From contig JAVJST010000005.1 of assembly GCA_040219295.1 (NCBI GenBank), positions 434,001 to 498,000 on the forward strand: 64,000 nt of DNA, read 5' to 3'. The stretch is from JAVJST01 sp040219295. Lineage in GTDB: Bacteria > Pseudomonadota > Alphaproteobacteria > Rhodospirillales > Casp-alpha2. Below, one piece after another: positions 8,258-17,399 of the stretch (position 1 is the stretch's first letter; each line of letters opens with the position of its first letter). The notes beneath the pieces are model-generated. The model was not told the origin of the DNA. It saw only the letters and a list, made by a program, of their open reading frames with translations, and ran no database searches. Made by a program: the position numbers and the translations under genes.

Positions 8258-9514
8258 ATGACTTCGCCACATGTCGTCACGCTGGGCTGCCGGCTCAACG
8301 CCTTCGAGAGCGAGATGATGCGCGGCCATGCCGAGGCCGCCGGGCTCACGAACGCGGTCATCGTCAACACCTGTGCCGTGACCGCCGAGGCCGAACGCCA
8401 GTCGCGCCAGGCGGTGCGCCGTGCGCGCAAGGATCATCCGGATGCCGAACTGATCGTCACCGGTTGCGCGGCGCAGCTGGATGCCGAGGGCTTCGCCGCC
8501 ATCGACGGCGTTGACCGCGTGCTTGGCAACGACGAGAAGCTGAAGCCCGAAAGCTTCATCGGCGCCGATCACCCGCCGGTCGAGGTCGCCGACATCATGG
8601 CCGTTCGCGAGACCGCGGCGCACCTGATCGACGGCTTCGACGGCCGCGCCCGCGCCTTCGTTCAGATTCAGCAGGGCTGCGATCACCGCTGCACGTTCTG
8701 CATCATTCCGTTCGCGCGCGGACCGAACCGCAGCGTACCTGCCGGCGCCATCGCCGAACAAATTCGCGTCCTCGTCGGCCGGGGTTTTTCCGAGGTCGTG
8801 CTGACCGGCGTCGATATCGCCTCGTGGGGCTGCGACTTGCCGGGCAAACCGAGCCTCGGGGATCTCGTCCGCCGCCTGCTGCGTGCCGTGCCCGAGTTGC
8901 CGCGACTGCGGCTGAGTTCCATCGATCCGGCGGTCATGGACGACGCCCTGTTCTCCGCGCTGGCAGAGGAAGAGCGACTGATGCCGCACCTGCACCTCAG
9001 TCTGCAGGCCGCCGATGATCTGGTGCTCAAGCGTATGAAGCGCCGCCACCTGGTCGCCGACGCCGAGGCCTACATGGCGCGCGCCCGCGCCGCGCGTCCG
9101 GACATCGCCTTCGGCGCCGACCTGATTGCCGGGTTTCCGACCGAAACCGATGCCCAGTTCGCGGAAACGCTTCGAAACGTCGAGCGGCTCGGCATCACTT
9201 ATCTGCACGTTTTCCCGTATTCGGAGCGAGAGGGCACACCGGCAGCGAAGATGCCCGCGGTGCCGAAGACAGTCCGAAAGGAACGTGCCCAGCGGCTCCG
9301 AGACCTCGGTGCGCGCCAGGTCGCCGAATACCTCAAGTCGTTCGCCGGCCGAACAGTTTGGGTTCTGGTCGAGCGTGACGGCACCGGGTTCTCTGAACAC
9401 TACGCGCAGGTCCGCATTGCCGGCGACGTCGCGGAAGGCGCGCTCGTCGAAGCGGCCGTTACCGGCAGCGACGGCGAAGCGCTTGCCGCCCGCCTGTTCG
9501 ATCAGGCAGCCTGA
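8258..9514 (+). CDS. mtaB: tRNA t6A37 methylthiotransferase MtaB (MiaB-like radical SAM)
   Basis: Adds a methylthio group to N6-threonylcarbamoyladenosine at position 37 of tRNAs. The 418-residue protein starts 7 bases after dapF at MTSPHVVTLGCRLNAFESEM, where the first cluster-binding Cys occurs. NTCAVTAEAERQSRQAVRRA and TGCAAQLDAE supply the others. The radical SAM motif is CDHRCTFCIIPFARG (CxxxCxxC), and a TRAM-like end follows. LGCRLN rather than LGCxxN-DSE and the 418-residue length favour MtaB over MiaB. It belongs to the dapF-ftsY operon. Confidence 0.93.
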   Translation: MTSPHVVTLGCRLNAFESEMMRGHAEAAGLTNAVIVNTCAVTAEAERQSRQAVRRARKDHPDAELIVTGCAAQLDAEGFAAIDGVDRVLGNDEKLKPESFIGADHPPVEVADIMAVRETAAHLIDGFDGRARAFVQIQQGCDHRCTFCIIPFARGPNRSVPAGAIAEQIRVLVGRGFSEVVLTGVDIASWGCDLPGKPSLGDLVRRLLRAVPELPRLRLSSIDPAVMDDALFSALAEEERLMPHLHLSLQAADDLVLKRMKRRHLVADAEAYMARARAARPDIAFGADLIAGFPTETDAQFAETLRNVERLGITYLHVFPYSEREGTPAAKMPAVPKTVRKERAQRLRDLGARQVAEYLKSFAGRTVWVLVERDGTGFSEHYAQVRIAGDVAEGALVEAAVTGSDGEALAARLFDQAA

Positions 9515-9525
9515 GCGGTCGCGTC

Positions 9526-10455
9526 ATGGGTTGGTTCGATCGCCTGAAGGCCGGGCTCGGCCGCACGTCCGAAAAGCTGACCGGCGGCATCGGCGACCTG
9601 TTTAGCGGGCGCCGGGTCGACGCCGAGACGCTCTCGGAACTCGAGGACCTGCTGATTACCGCCGATCTCGGCGTCGCCGTGGCGTCGCGGCTCAGCGACA
9701 GCCTGCGCAAGACCCGCTTCGACAAGGACGCCGACCCGGCCGACATCAGCCGCGCGCTGGCCGACGAGATCGCCACGATCCTCGAGCCCGTCGCCCGGCC
9801 GCTCGAGATCGATGCCGGACGGAAGCCTTTCGTCGTTCTGGTCTGCGGCGTCAATGGCTCGGGCAAGACCACGACCATCGGCAAGCTCGCCAGCCAGCTC
9901 AAGGCCGAGGGACGCTCGGTCATGCTGGCCGCCGGCGATACCTTCCGCGCCGCCGCCATCGAACAGCTCAAGGTCTGGGGCGAGCGCGCCGGCGTGCCGG
10001 TGATCGCACGCGAGCAGGGCTCCGATGCGGCGAGCCTCGCCTTCGAAGCGGTCGAAACGGCGACCCGCGACGGTATCGACGTACTGCTGATCGATACCGC
10101 TGGGCGGTTGCAGAACAAGGCAGGCCTGATGGACGAGCTCAAGAAGGTCGTCCGCGTCATCGGCAAGAAGGACCCGAGTGCGCCGCATGCGACATTGCTG
10201 GTCATGGACTCCACGGTCGGCCAGAACGCCTTCAGCCAGGTCGAGACGTTCAAGGACATGGTCAACGTCACCGGCCTGGTGATGACCAAGCTCGACGGTA
10301 CCGCCAAGGGGGGCGTCGTTGTCGGTCTTGCCGAGAAGTTCGCGCTGCCGGTGCACGCCGTCGGCGTCGGCGAGGGCATGGACGACCTCAGACCGTTCGA
10401 GGCGGATGAGTTCGCCAATGGGCTAATGGGGCTGAGCGCTCCGGCGCCGGAGTGA
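9526..10455 (+). CDS. ftsY: Signal recognition particle receptor FtsY
   Basis: Membrane-associated SRP receptor GTPase and partner of Ffh. At 309 residues it has only a very short N-terminal region, without the long acidic A domain of enterobacterial FtsY, as is common in alphaproteobacteria. Domains are N (about 1-90) and G, with the P-loop CGVNGSGKTTTIGKLA at 108-123, GDTFRAAAIEQL, LLIDTAGRLQNK and TKLDGTAKGG. It lies 11 bases after mtaB in the same operon. Confidence 0.97.
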   Translation: MGWFDRLKAGLGRTSEKLTGGIGDLFSGRRVDAETLSELEDLLITADLGVAVASRLSDSLRKTRFDKDADPADISRALADEIATILEPVARPLEIDAGRKPFVVLVCGVNGSGKTTTIGKLASQLKAEGRSVMLAAGDTFRAAAIEQLKVWGERAGVPVIAREQGSDAASLAFEAVETATRDGIDVLLIDTAGRLQNKAGLMDELKKVVRVIGKKDPSAPHATLLVMDSTVGQNAFSQVETFKDMVNVTGLVMTKLDGTAKGGVVVGLAEKFALPVHAVGVGEGMDDLRPFEADEFANGLMGLSAPAPE

Positions 10456-10462
10456 CCCGGCC

Positions 10463-11314
10463 GTGACCATCGAGCCCTGGGCGGTTGGCGTCCTGTTGCT
10501 TGCGGCGCTGACGCATGCGTTATGGAATGCCGTGGTCAAGTCGAGTGGCGACCGGCTGTTCGCGCTGACCACGATCATGGCCGCCGGCGGTGCGATATGT
10601 GCACCCCTGCTGTTCGTGACCGAGCCGCCCGCGCCCGAGTCCTGGCCGTTTCTTGCCGCCTCCGTCGTCGTTCACCTGGTCTATTACCTCGGACTTTCGT
10701 GGGCCTATGCTCACGGCGATCTGTCGACCGCGTATCCGGTCGCACGCGGTGCCGCGCCGTTGATGGTCGCGATTGGTGCCGCCGTCTTTGCCGGTCAGAT
10801 TCTATCGCCGGTCGCGTCGACGGGAATTGTGGTGACCAGCGTTGGAATCTCGATGTTCGCGTTCGAGAACGGCCTGCCGAGACGGGCGACCTACAAGCCG
10901 TTCCTGTCGGCATTCTTCGTCTCGACGATGATTGCGACCTACACGGTGATCGACGGCATGGGTCTGCGGCGTACTCCCGATCCGCTCGCCTATATCGCCT
11001 GGCTATTCGTGATCGACGCGATTCCGCTGTTCGTCTGGGCGCTCGTCGTCCGCCACCGTGCCTACGTTGAGCACCTGCGTACCAACTGGCGACGCGAGGT
11101 CGTCGGCGGTGCCCTCTCGGTCATTGCCTATGGCATGGTCCTCTATATCCTGTCGTTCAGCGGCATGGCGATGGTCTCGGCGCTGCGCGAGACCTCGGTT
11201 CTGTTTGCAGTGGCGATCGGTGCGATCCGTCTGAAGGAGACGTTCGGAGCATACCGGTGGATCGCGGCGTTCGTGGTGACGGCGGGAATCATCGTCATGA
11301 ACGTGGGAGGATGA
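10463..11314 (+). CDS. EamA/DMT-family transporter
   Basis: A 283-residue protein with about ten hydrophobic segments, the two-repeat EamA layout: ALTHALWNAVVKSSGD near the N-terminus, YLGLSWAYAHGDLSTAYPVARG in repeat one, and ALRETSVLFAVAIGAIRLKE in repeat two. Such proteins export amino acids, metabolites or quaternary amines; the substrate is unknown. The start is GTG at 10463, 7 bases after ftsY, so it is likely read through from that operon. Confidence 0.88.
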   Translation: MTIEPWAVGVLLLAALTHALWNAVVKSSGDRLFALTTIMAAGGAICAPLLFVTEPPAPESWPFLAASVVVHLVYYLGLSWAYAHGDLSTAYPVARGAAPLMVAIGAAVFAGQILSPVASTGIVVTSVGISMFAFENGLPRRATYKPFLSAFFVSTMIATYTVIDGMGLRRTPDPLAYIAWLFVIDAIPLFVWALVVRHRAYVEHLRTNWRREVVGGALSVIAYGMVLYILSFSGMAMVSALRETSVLFAVAIGAIRLKETFGAYRWIAAFVVTAGIIVMNVGG

Positions 11315-11324
11315 GGCAACCCCG

Positions 11325-11993
11325 ATGACGTTTTCCATACTCGGACGTTGCGAAGCGACGGGCATGATCGGCGTGGCGGTTACGTCGTCGTGGATCGCGG
11401 CCGGATCGAATTGCCCCCGCGTTCGTCCCGGCGTTGGCGCGGCAATTGCCCAACACTACACCGATCCACGGGTCACCAGCGCCGCGCTCGACGCCCTGGA
11501 ACGCGGAGATGATCCCGCCACGGCGCTGGGCGATGCCGTCGACGGCCTGCAGGGCCGCGACATGAAACAGGCCGCCGTCATCGACTTGCAGGGCCGGACG
11601 GCGGTCTTTCACGGCGATGCGGTCACAGGCGCGTTCGGCGATGCGGCGGTCGATCAGGCCGTCGCGCTCGGCAATTCACTCGTCGGCCAGGCGGTCGTGC
11701 GTGCCGTCGCGGATGCGTTCGCCGCCAGCGAAGGTCACCTTGCCGACCGATTGCTCGCTGCCCTCGGCGCCGGGGCGGACGCGGGCGGCGAAGGCAGGCC
11801 ATTGCACTCGGCGGGCCTTCTCATTGGCGCCGGCGAGACGTGGCCGCGCATCGACCTGCGCATCGACTGGTCGGATGGCTCACCGGTCGAGGATCTGGCC
11901 GCCTTGTGGGAACGATATCGCGTCCATGAGGAAGATCAGGTGAGATGGGCGGTCAACCCGAGCTTTGACGACCTAAAGGGTTCAGCGACATGA
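11325..11993 (+). CDS. DUF1028-family protein (paralogue 1)
   Basis: A 222-residue protein of the DUF1028 family, predicted to have an Ntn-hydrolase-like fold; its function is not established here. MTFSILGRCEATGMIGVAV and RPGVGAAIAQHYTDPR are family features, as are the HSAGLLIGAGETWPRIDLRIDW region and the C-terminal WERY. A second copy lies at 25452-26126 in a catabolic operon. The stop overlaps the start of the DUF924 gene by four bases (ATGA), so they are translated together. Confidence 0.85.
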   Translation: MTFSILGRCEATGMIGVAVTSSWIAAGSNCPRVRPGVGAAIAQHYTDPRVTSAALDALERGDDPATALGDAVDGLQGRDMKQAAVIDLQGRTAVFHGDAVTGAFGDAAVDQAVALGNSLVGQAVVRAVADAFAASEGHLADRLLAALGAGADAGGEGRPLHSAGLLIGAGETWPRIDLRIDWSDGSPVEDLAALWERYRVHEEDQVRWAVNPSFDDLKGSAT

Positions 11994-12559
11994 ACCGCCA
12001 GGATATCGATGTCGTAATCGATTTCTGGTTCGGCGAGCCGGGTTCGGACCTTCGCGGCAAGGGCCGGAAGGTCTGGTGGGTCGTCGATGAGGCGTTTGAC
12101 ACAGCAGTCCAGGACACCCTCGGTTCGCTGTACGAAAAGGCTGCCGCCGGGGTGTTCGACGGCTGGGCCGAGGATCCCAAGGGCTGCGTCGCGCTCGTTC
12201 TCCTGCTCGATCAGGCGCCGCGCAATCTGTTTCGCGGCCATGCCCGGGCGTTCGCCACCGACGAAAAGGCCCGCGGCGTGACGCGCGAGGCCTTGGCCCA
12301 CCGCCTCGATCTTGAGGTGCCGGAGTTCATGCGGGTGTTTCTCTATATGCCGCTTGAACACAGTGAGGATCTCACCGATCAGGAACTCTGCGTCGAGCTG
12401 ATGCGTGCGCTCGGCAACCAGACCTATGTCGACTTTGCGGTTCGCCACCGCGACATCATTGCCCGGTTCGGCCGTTTTCCGCACCGCAACGACGTCCTCG
12501 GCCGTAGGTCGACGGAGGAAGAGATCGAGTTCCTGAAGCAGCCGGGTTCGTCGTTCTAG
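11990..12559 (+). CDS. DUF924-family protein
   Basis: A 189-residue all-helical protein of the DUF924 family, of unknown function and possibly TPR-like. Diagnostic stretches are IDFWFGEPGSD near the start, LVLLLDQAPRNLFRGHARAF, ATDEKARGVTREAL, FLYMPLEHSEDL and the end FPHRNDVLGRRSTEEEIEFL. It overlaps the DUF1028 gene at ATGA. Its stop codon shares the tetramer CTAG with the stop of the convergent gene on the other strand. Confidence 0.92.
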   Translation: MNRQDIDVVIDFWFGEPGSDLRGKGRKVWWVVDEAFDTAVQDTLGSLYEKAAAGVFDGWAEDPKGCVALVLLLDQAPRNLFRGHARAFATDEKARGVTREALAHRLDLEVPEFMRVFLYMPLEHSEDLTDQELCVELMRALGNQTYVDFAVRHRDIIARFGRFPHRNDVLGRRSTEEEIEFLKQPGSSF

Positions 12560-12834
12560 ACGACGATATCCAGATAGTATCCGCGCGGCACGTCGGCCCG
12601 CGGCGCTTCCTCGGACGCAAGCGAACGCTGCAGCTTGGTCAGTGCGAGGGACTGTTCGACGGTGTCACGCGAACCAATTGTGCTGATCCGCTGCGCCGGG
12701 CCGTCGTGTTCGATGACCGGGCCCTTGGCTTCAACCGATGTGGCCCGCTGTGTGCCGGATGACGGGCGGATGCCGCCGGCCGCGGCCTGGCGGTCGGCGA
12801 GGATACGATTGGCGAGGGCGGTGATGTCGCTCAT
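12556..12834 (-). CDS. Small hypothetical protein (92 residues)
   Basis: Not recognised. MSDITALANRILADRQAAAG begins the protein. The middle is polar and low in hydrophobics; the end reads PRADVPRGYYLDIVV. No membrane segment and no cysteine. The C-terminal IVV/ILV ending resembles the neighbouring YjfB-like protein at 13821-14012 and the locus may be linked to motility, but this is a weak hint. Its stop overlaps that of DUF924 in CTAG. Confidence 0.6.
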   Translation of the reverse strand: MSDITALANRILADRQAAAGGIRPSSGTQRATSVEAKGPVIEHDGPAQRISTIGSRDTVEQSLALTKLQRSLASEEAPRADVPRGYYLDIVV

Positions 12835-12858
12835 GGCGCCACCCTATTCGGGGCTTGG

Positions 12859-13815
12859 TTAACGAGGCGTAAACGGCACCTCGGTGACGCCGTGGATGAC
12901 ACCCGCGGCCAGCAACTCGGCTGTATCCGGATACCAGATCGTCACGTGATCGGCGGAGAACATTCGCTCGAGAAACGCCTCGCTGACGCCGTGTTCGCGG
13001 AAGAAGGCGTGATCGCGGCGATACTCTTCCTCGTAGTCGATGGCCGGGTGCGCCGTGCGGCCGGCGTAGAAGTAGCGATGAAACCCGAGCCGCGCATCCG
13101 GTGTCAGCCACCGTTTCTTTCCGGCGGCAAAGGCTATGGTGCAGGCCGACAGGCAATCGCCCGCGACGAATGTTTCCAGTCCGTACTCCTCAACGACCCG
13201 GGCCACCGCCCGGCCCTGGTTGACGAAACCGCCCCCGCTTGAAAGTACGAGCCCACGTGCCTGCGGTGCGGCGGCGATGGCTTCACGCAGCGTTCGGGTC
13301 AGGCCGAGCTCAAACTCGCCGGAAATCGCCAGCCAGCGACCGGTTTCGTCGACCGACACTTCATACTTGTCGGCGCGGTCGCGTTGCCAGGTGATGTAGA
13401 GCGGTTCGTCCGGACGTTCGGCCGTCAGCGGCTGGAAGATCGCGTAGACGCTGATAAGCGTGGTCAGCAGGCCCAACACGATACCGATCTGCGCGCCGAT
13501 CACGCTGGCGCCGGCACCCGGTTCGCCGGCCAGCCGGTCGCACGCGCGAATCACGCCGACGACCTGCCATGGAAAAATGACGAATGTGCTGATTACCGAA
13601 AACGTAATGGCTGCGACCAGATGATCGCCGACATAGGATATGAACGGAGGGCGAAACAGGCCATCGGCATAGAATAGCGCCGCGCGAATCAGGGCAAGAT
13701 TGATCCAGAACGCCTGGCCGAGCGAGAGTTCCCCGCGCCAGTGGCGCATAATATAGTTCGATGAAGAATGAGCGTTCTGCCGGCCGGGACGGTCGAGGGG
13801 GAGTTCTTCCGGCAA
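12859..13815 (-). CDS. Membrane protein with ClpP/crotonase-like domain (COG3904-like)
   Basis: A 318-residue protein. The N-terminal HWRGELSLGQAFWINL motif precedes three to four hydrophobic segments (to about residue 130). The C-terminal soluble domain has LVLSSGGGFVNQGRAVARVV, TFVAGDCLSACTIAFAAGKK with a candidate nucleophile Ser, LGFHRY with a candidate His, and a serine-protease-like ClpP fold, as in periplasmic COG3904 proteins. It may cleave or bind membrane-associated peptides; no substrate is known. The start is uncertain: TTG 13815 or ATG 13749. It follows the YjfB-like gene by 5 bases. Confidence 0.75.
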   Translation of the reverse strand: MPEELPLDRPGRQNAHSSSNYIMRHWRGELSLGQAFWINLALIRAALFYADGLFRPPFISYVGDHLVAAITFSVISTFVIFPWQVVGVIRACDRLAGEPGAGASVIGAQIGIVLGLLTTLISVYAIFQPLTAERPDEPLYITWQRDRADKYEVSVDETGRWLAISGEFELGLTRTLREAIAAAPQARGLVLSSGGGFVNQGRAVARVVEEYGLETFVAGDCLSACTIAFAAGKKRWLTPDARLGFHRYFYAGRTAHPAIDYEEEYRRDHAFFREHGVSEAFLERMFSADHVTIWYPDTAELLAAGVIHGVTEVPFTPR

Positions 13816-13820
13816 GTCGC

Positions 13821-14012
13821 TCAGACGAGAATGTCGACGGTCTGGCCGCGTCCGCCGTCGGGCGCCGGCGCGCTGATTTCAAGCGCCGTCTTGGGCGAAG
13901 GCGGGCTCGACGCCGCCTGAATCAGTGCTGCGACGTTGCGTTCCTGGTCGATTGCCTGCTTCACCGCCTGAACGGCGACCTGCACGCTACCGGAGTTCGA
14001 AACTGCGTCCAT
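13821..14012 (-). CDS. YjfB-like small putative motility protein
   Basis: A 63-residue helical protein. It opens MDAVSNSGSVQVAVQAVKQA with IDQERNVAALIQA following, then a Ser/Pro linker, and ends GRGQTVDILV. This layout (short N-terminus, one amphipathic helix, a G-x-x-I/V-D-x-x end) matches the YjfB putative motility family. No flagellar genes are in view, so the assignment rests on the pattern alone. Confidence 0.6.
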   Translation of the reverse strand: MDAVSNSGSVQVAVQAVKQAIDQERNVAALIQAASSPPSPKTALEISAPAPDGGRGQTVDILV

Positions 14013-14144
14013 CGGAGATTCTCGTGTTTATTCGGCCCGATATGGGCTAAATATCGCTATTGCTGGTCGAAAATGCAAATCACGAAGGGGTGCGCGGCCA
14101 GGCCAGCGACCTAACCACGGATTAATGCAACAATATAAAGACAC

Positions 14145-16124
14145 ATGACCGACCTATCGCTTGACCAGCCGCCCAGGCAACCGACGGCTGACCGACTCGA
14201 TGAACGCCTGATCGAGATGCGGTCGCAGCGGTATGCAGAGAAGACGACGCTCGGCGGTTCGAAGGTCGGTAACCGCCTGTCCCTGTTCTTGTTCGTTGGC
14301 ATCGCTGCCGCCATCGCGTTGGGCGTGCTGTTTTACGAGACAGACCGACGGCTGAGCGCCGCTGTCGCCTCCTGGGAGCGGGCCCAGCAGGTCGGCGGCG
14401 CACTGAGCGTGATCGAGCGTTCGGTCAACGATATCCGGCTGATCGACCGCCGGTTCAACGCGGAACCGACACCCGCCAACGCCCAGGCGATGCAGCGCGC
14501 GTTGAACGCCGTCGCCCAAGGCGTCGAAAATCTCGGTGGCATCGACGCCGGCGCCGACATCAGCGACGCCGTGGTGACCGTTCGTGATGGTCTTGCCCAG
14601 TTCGCCGGACAGTTTACGTCGCGTAACCGGGTGCTGCAGGAAGTCGGCTATACAGAGGACACCGGCCTGCGGGCCGATCGCAAGGCCGCGGCACAAGATG
14701 TGCGCGCCAAACTCAAGGTCATCGGACTGGAACTCAGCGTACCCGACTTCGACCGGATTCATGCGCAGGGACCTGGCGGCGTCAGCGCAAGTGCGTACGA
14801 CGATCTCCGCAACCGGATCGAGTCCGTCGCGACGACCGACGCCACGATCACCCAGGCGCGCAGCGATGCCCTGGCCGCGCTTGGCCGTCACCGCGAAGTC
14901 TCGGCGAAAATCGCCGAACGGCGCGCCGTCCTGAAAGAGGCGCCGCCTTCGGTCGATGACATCATAGACTACATCGGGCCGAGCCTGCGGGTGCTGGCGG
15001 ATTACAGCGCCGAACTCGGCGAGACCGCGCCGGCTGCCTTCCAGGCGGAACGGCAACTCGCGCGCAAGGCGATCGCCGGTGGCAGCGCCGCGATTCTCAC
15101 CCTGCTCGTGATCGCCGGCCTGCTGCTGATGCGGACAATCACCCGCCCGCTCGACCGTCTGGCGACAGCCGCGTCCCGGCTTTCCGACGGCGACCGGTCG
15201 GTCAGTATCCCGGCGCGCGGCAACGCCGACCAGATCGGAATCGTTGCCCGGTCGCTCGATGCCTGGCTAGACAACCTGACGGAGATCGATCACCTGCGGG
15301 CGGAACTCGAAGACGTCCGGCTGCGCCTGACGGCGGAGGCGGAACTCCGCGCGGCGGCCGAGACCGCCGCCGCCCTGAAGCCCGAGGGCGACCGCCCCGA
15401 GGTCGCCAACGACGTGTTCGAATCCGCGCCGGTCGAGAAGGCGCCGGAACCCGAGCCCGAACCGGCCCCGGCGGCGGAGCGCGAGACCGTTCCACTGGTG
15501 ACCGAGACGCCGTTGCCGCTCAAGCGAATCCTGCAGGGTGTCGAACGCGAGGACGAGGCGGCGCGCGGCACGTCATCGAGTCCGATAGGCACCGCGTCGC
15601 AGGAGCTCACCCGGTTTAGCGAGTTCGTCAATGCCGCGACCCGCGACGTTGAGCGGACCGAGAACCTGATGCGGCGGCTGTCCGATACCGCCGGTCAGAT
15701 CGCCGACCTCGAACACTGTGTCGAGACGATTCGCGACGAGGCGCATCTGCTGGTGTTCCGTTCGCCGGGCGGCGGTTCGTCATCGGGTGCAGACGACGAC
15801 ACGCTGGTCTATATATCCGGCGAACCGAAACGCGGCGAGGGCGACGGCGGCAAGCGGTTCGATACCATCCGCGAATCCGTCGACCGTGCAGAGCGCCTTG
15901 TCGTCGGTGTCCGCCGTTCGCTCGAACAGGTCACCGCCCTGGCCCAGGAAATCGCCTCGGATGCCTCGGCCGAAGCGCTCGAGGCCACCAACAAGCTGCT
16001 CAGCCAGTCCGAGTACCTGCAGAACATGCTCGATGACCTCGTCCACAAAATGAGCCCGGTAAGCGGGCGGGACGGAGACGAGGGCGGCCGGTCGACCAAA
16101 CAGTCGCGCCGCGACCGCGACTAA
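14145..16124 (+). CDS. Transmembrane HAMP-domain protein without a chemotaxis signalling tip
   Basis: A 659-residue protein: cytoplasmic N-terminus, membrane segment about 46-64, a helical periplasmic region of roughly 245 residues, membrane segment about 312-330, then a HAMP domain (MRTITRPLDRLATAASRLSD onward). After HAMP come a coiled coil (LRAELEDVRLRLTAEAELRA), an acidic Pro-Glu-rich linker, and a C-terminal helical region with EFVNAATRDVERTENLMRRL and SEYLQNMLDDLVHKM. There is no kinase or cyclase domain and no MCP hairpin tip. It could relay a signal by coiled-coil contacts; the partner is unknown. It converges on pgk, the stops overlapping by four bases. Confidence 0.82.
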   Translation: MTDLSLDQPPRQPTADRLDERLIEMRSQRYAEKTTLGGSKVGNRLSLFLFVGIAAAIALGVLFYETDRRLSAAVASWERAQQVGGALSVIERSVNDIRLIDRRFNAEPTPANAQAMQRALNAVAQGVENLGGIDAGADISDAVVTVRDGLAQFAGQFTSRNRVLQEVGYTEDTGLRADRKAAAQDVRAKLKVIGLELSVPDFDRIHAQGPGGVSASAYDDLRNRIESVATTDATITQARSDALAALGRHREVSAKIAERRAVLKEAPPSVDDIIDYIGPSLRVLADYSAELGETAPAAFQAERQLARKAIAGGSAAILTLLVIAGLLLMRTITRPLDRLATAASRLSDGDRSVSIPARGNADQIGIVARSLDAWLDNLTEIDHLRAELEDVRLRLTAEAELRAAAETAAALKPEGDRPEVANDVFESAPVEKAPEPEPEPAPAAERETVPLVTETPLPLKRILQGVEREDEAARGTSSSPIGTASQELTRFSEFVNAATRDVERTENLMRRLSDTAGQIADLEHCVETIRDEAHLLVFRSPGGGSSSGADDDTLVYISGEPKRGEGDGGKRFDTIRESVDRAERLVVGVRRSLEQVTALAQEIASDASAEALEATNKLLSQSEYLQNMLDDLVHKMSPVSGRDGDEGGRSTKQSRRDRD

Positions 16125-17317
16125 GTACTCAGCGCGGCGACGCCCGGCAGAGTCCTGCCTTCGAGCCATTCCAGGAACGCGCCGCCGGCCGTCGAAACGT
16201 AGGAGAAGTCTTCCTCGACGCCCGCGTTGGCCAGCGCCGCGACCGTATCCCCGCCTCCCGCGACGCTGAGCAGTTCGCCCGCCTTGGTCAGGCGCGCGGC
16301 TTCCCGCGCGACGGCATTGGTTCCGGCATCGAACGGCTCAATCTCGAAGGCGCCCATCGGGCCGTTCCACACCAGGGTCTTGCAGCCCGAAAGCTTGGCG
16401 GTTACCGCCGCGACCGAGTCCGGGCCGACGTCGAGCATCATGCCGTCGGCCGGGATCGCATTGACGGGGACGACTTCGCTGGCGGCGCCGGCGGCGAACT
16501 CCATCGCCACCACCGCATCGACCGGCAGTACGACTTCACAGCCGTTCTCCGCGGCGCGGGCGAGGATGGCGCGCGCGTCGTCGGCCATGTCGTTCTCGCA
16601 TAGCGAGGCGCCGACATCGATGCCCTGGGCGAACAGGAAGGTGTTCGCCATGCCGCCGCCGATGACGATCATGTCGACCTTGGGGATCAGGTTGCCGAGC
16701 ACCGCCATCTTGGTTGAGACCTTGGCGCCGCCGACCAGGGCGGCGACCGGGTGCGCCGGCTTCTCGAGCGCGCCGGCGAGTGCCTCGAGTTCCTGCTGCA
16801 TCAGCCGGCCGGCGGCCGCCGGAAGCAGACGGGCAATGGCTTCCGTCGATGCGTGTGCGCGATGCGCCGCCGAGAACGCGTCGTTGACGTAGATGTCGCC
16901 GAGTGCTGCTAGTTGTTGGGCGAAGCCGGCGTCGTTGGCTTCCTCGCGCGCATCGAAACGCAGGTTCTCGAGCACAATGATGGCGCCGGGTTCGGCCCCA
17001 CCGATGGCGGCGGCCGCCGCGTCGCCGACGGTGTCCTCGGCGAATCCGACCGGCCGGTTGAGCACGTCGGCAAGCGCCGCGGCGACGGGCCTGAGGCTCA
17101 TGTCCGGAACGACCTTGCCCTTGGGCCTGCCGAAGTGGGACAGGATGACGACGATGCCGCCCGCATCGGCGATCTCGGTGATGGTCGGCGCGGTGCGCTC
17201 GAGCCGGGTCAGGTCGGTGACCGTGCCGTCCGTCATCGGCACGTTCAGGTCGGTGCGCACCAGCACGCGTTTGCCGTTGAGGTCGAGGTCGTCGAGAGTC
17301 TTGAACGAGGTCGTCAT
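16121..17317 (-). CDS. pgk: Phosphoglycerate kinase
   Basis: Cytosolic glycolytic enzyme transferring phosphate between 1,3-bisphosphoglycerate and ADP. It is 398 residues, full length. Substrate-site features are VRTDLNVPM near residue 21, ILSHFGRPKGKV and FSAAHRAHAST. The nucleotide side has GGAKVSTKMAVL, LVWNGPMGAFE and SVAGGGDTVAAL. Active-site residues seem intact. No gap or tpi genes are adjacent. Confidence 0.98.
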   Translation of the reverse strand: MTTSFKTLDDLDLNGKRVLVRTDLNVPMTDGTVTDLTRLERTAPTITEIADAGGIVVILSHFGRPKGKVVPDMSLRPVAAALADVLNRPVGFAEDTVGDAAAAAIGGAEPGAIIVLENLRFDAREEANDAGFAQQLAALGDIYVNDAFSAAHRAHASTEAIARLLPAAAGRLMQQELEALAGALEKPAHPVAALVGGAKVSTKMAVLGNLIPKVDMIVIGGGMANTFLFAQGIDVGASLCENDMADDARAILARAAENGCEVVLPVDAVVAMEFAAGAASEVVPVNAIPADGMMLDVGPDSVAAVTAKLSGCKTLVWNGPMGAFEIEPFDAGTNAVAREAARLTKAGELLSVAGGGDTVAALANAGVEEDFSYVSTAGGAFLEWLEGRTLPGVAALST

Positions 17318-17399
17318 CCGGGGCTCCGGCGGTTGTCGGGTGAAAATCGGGATGGCCGGTTTATAGGCGAGGGCCGGGGCCCTGCCAAGGCGGAGACGA

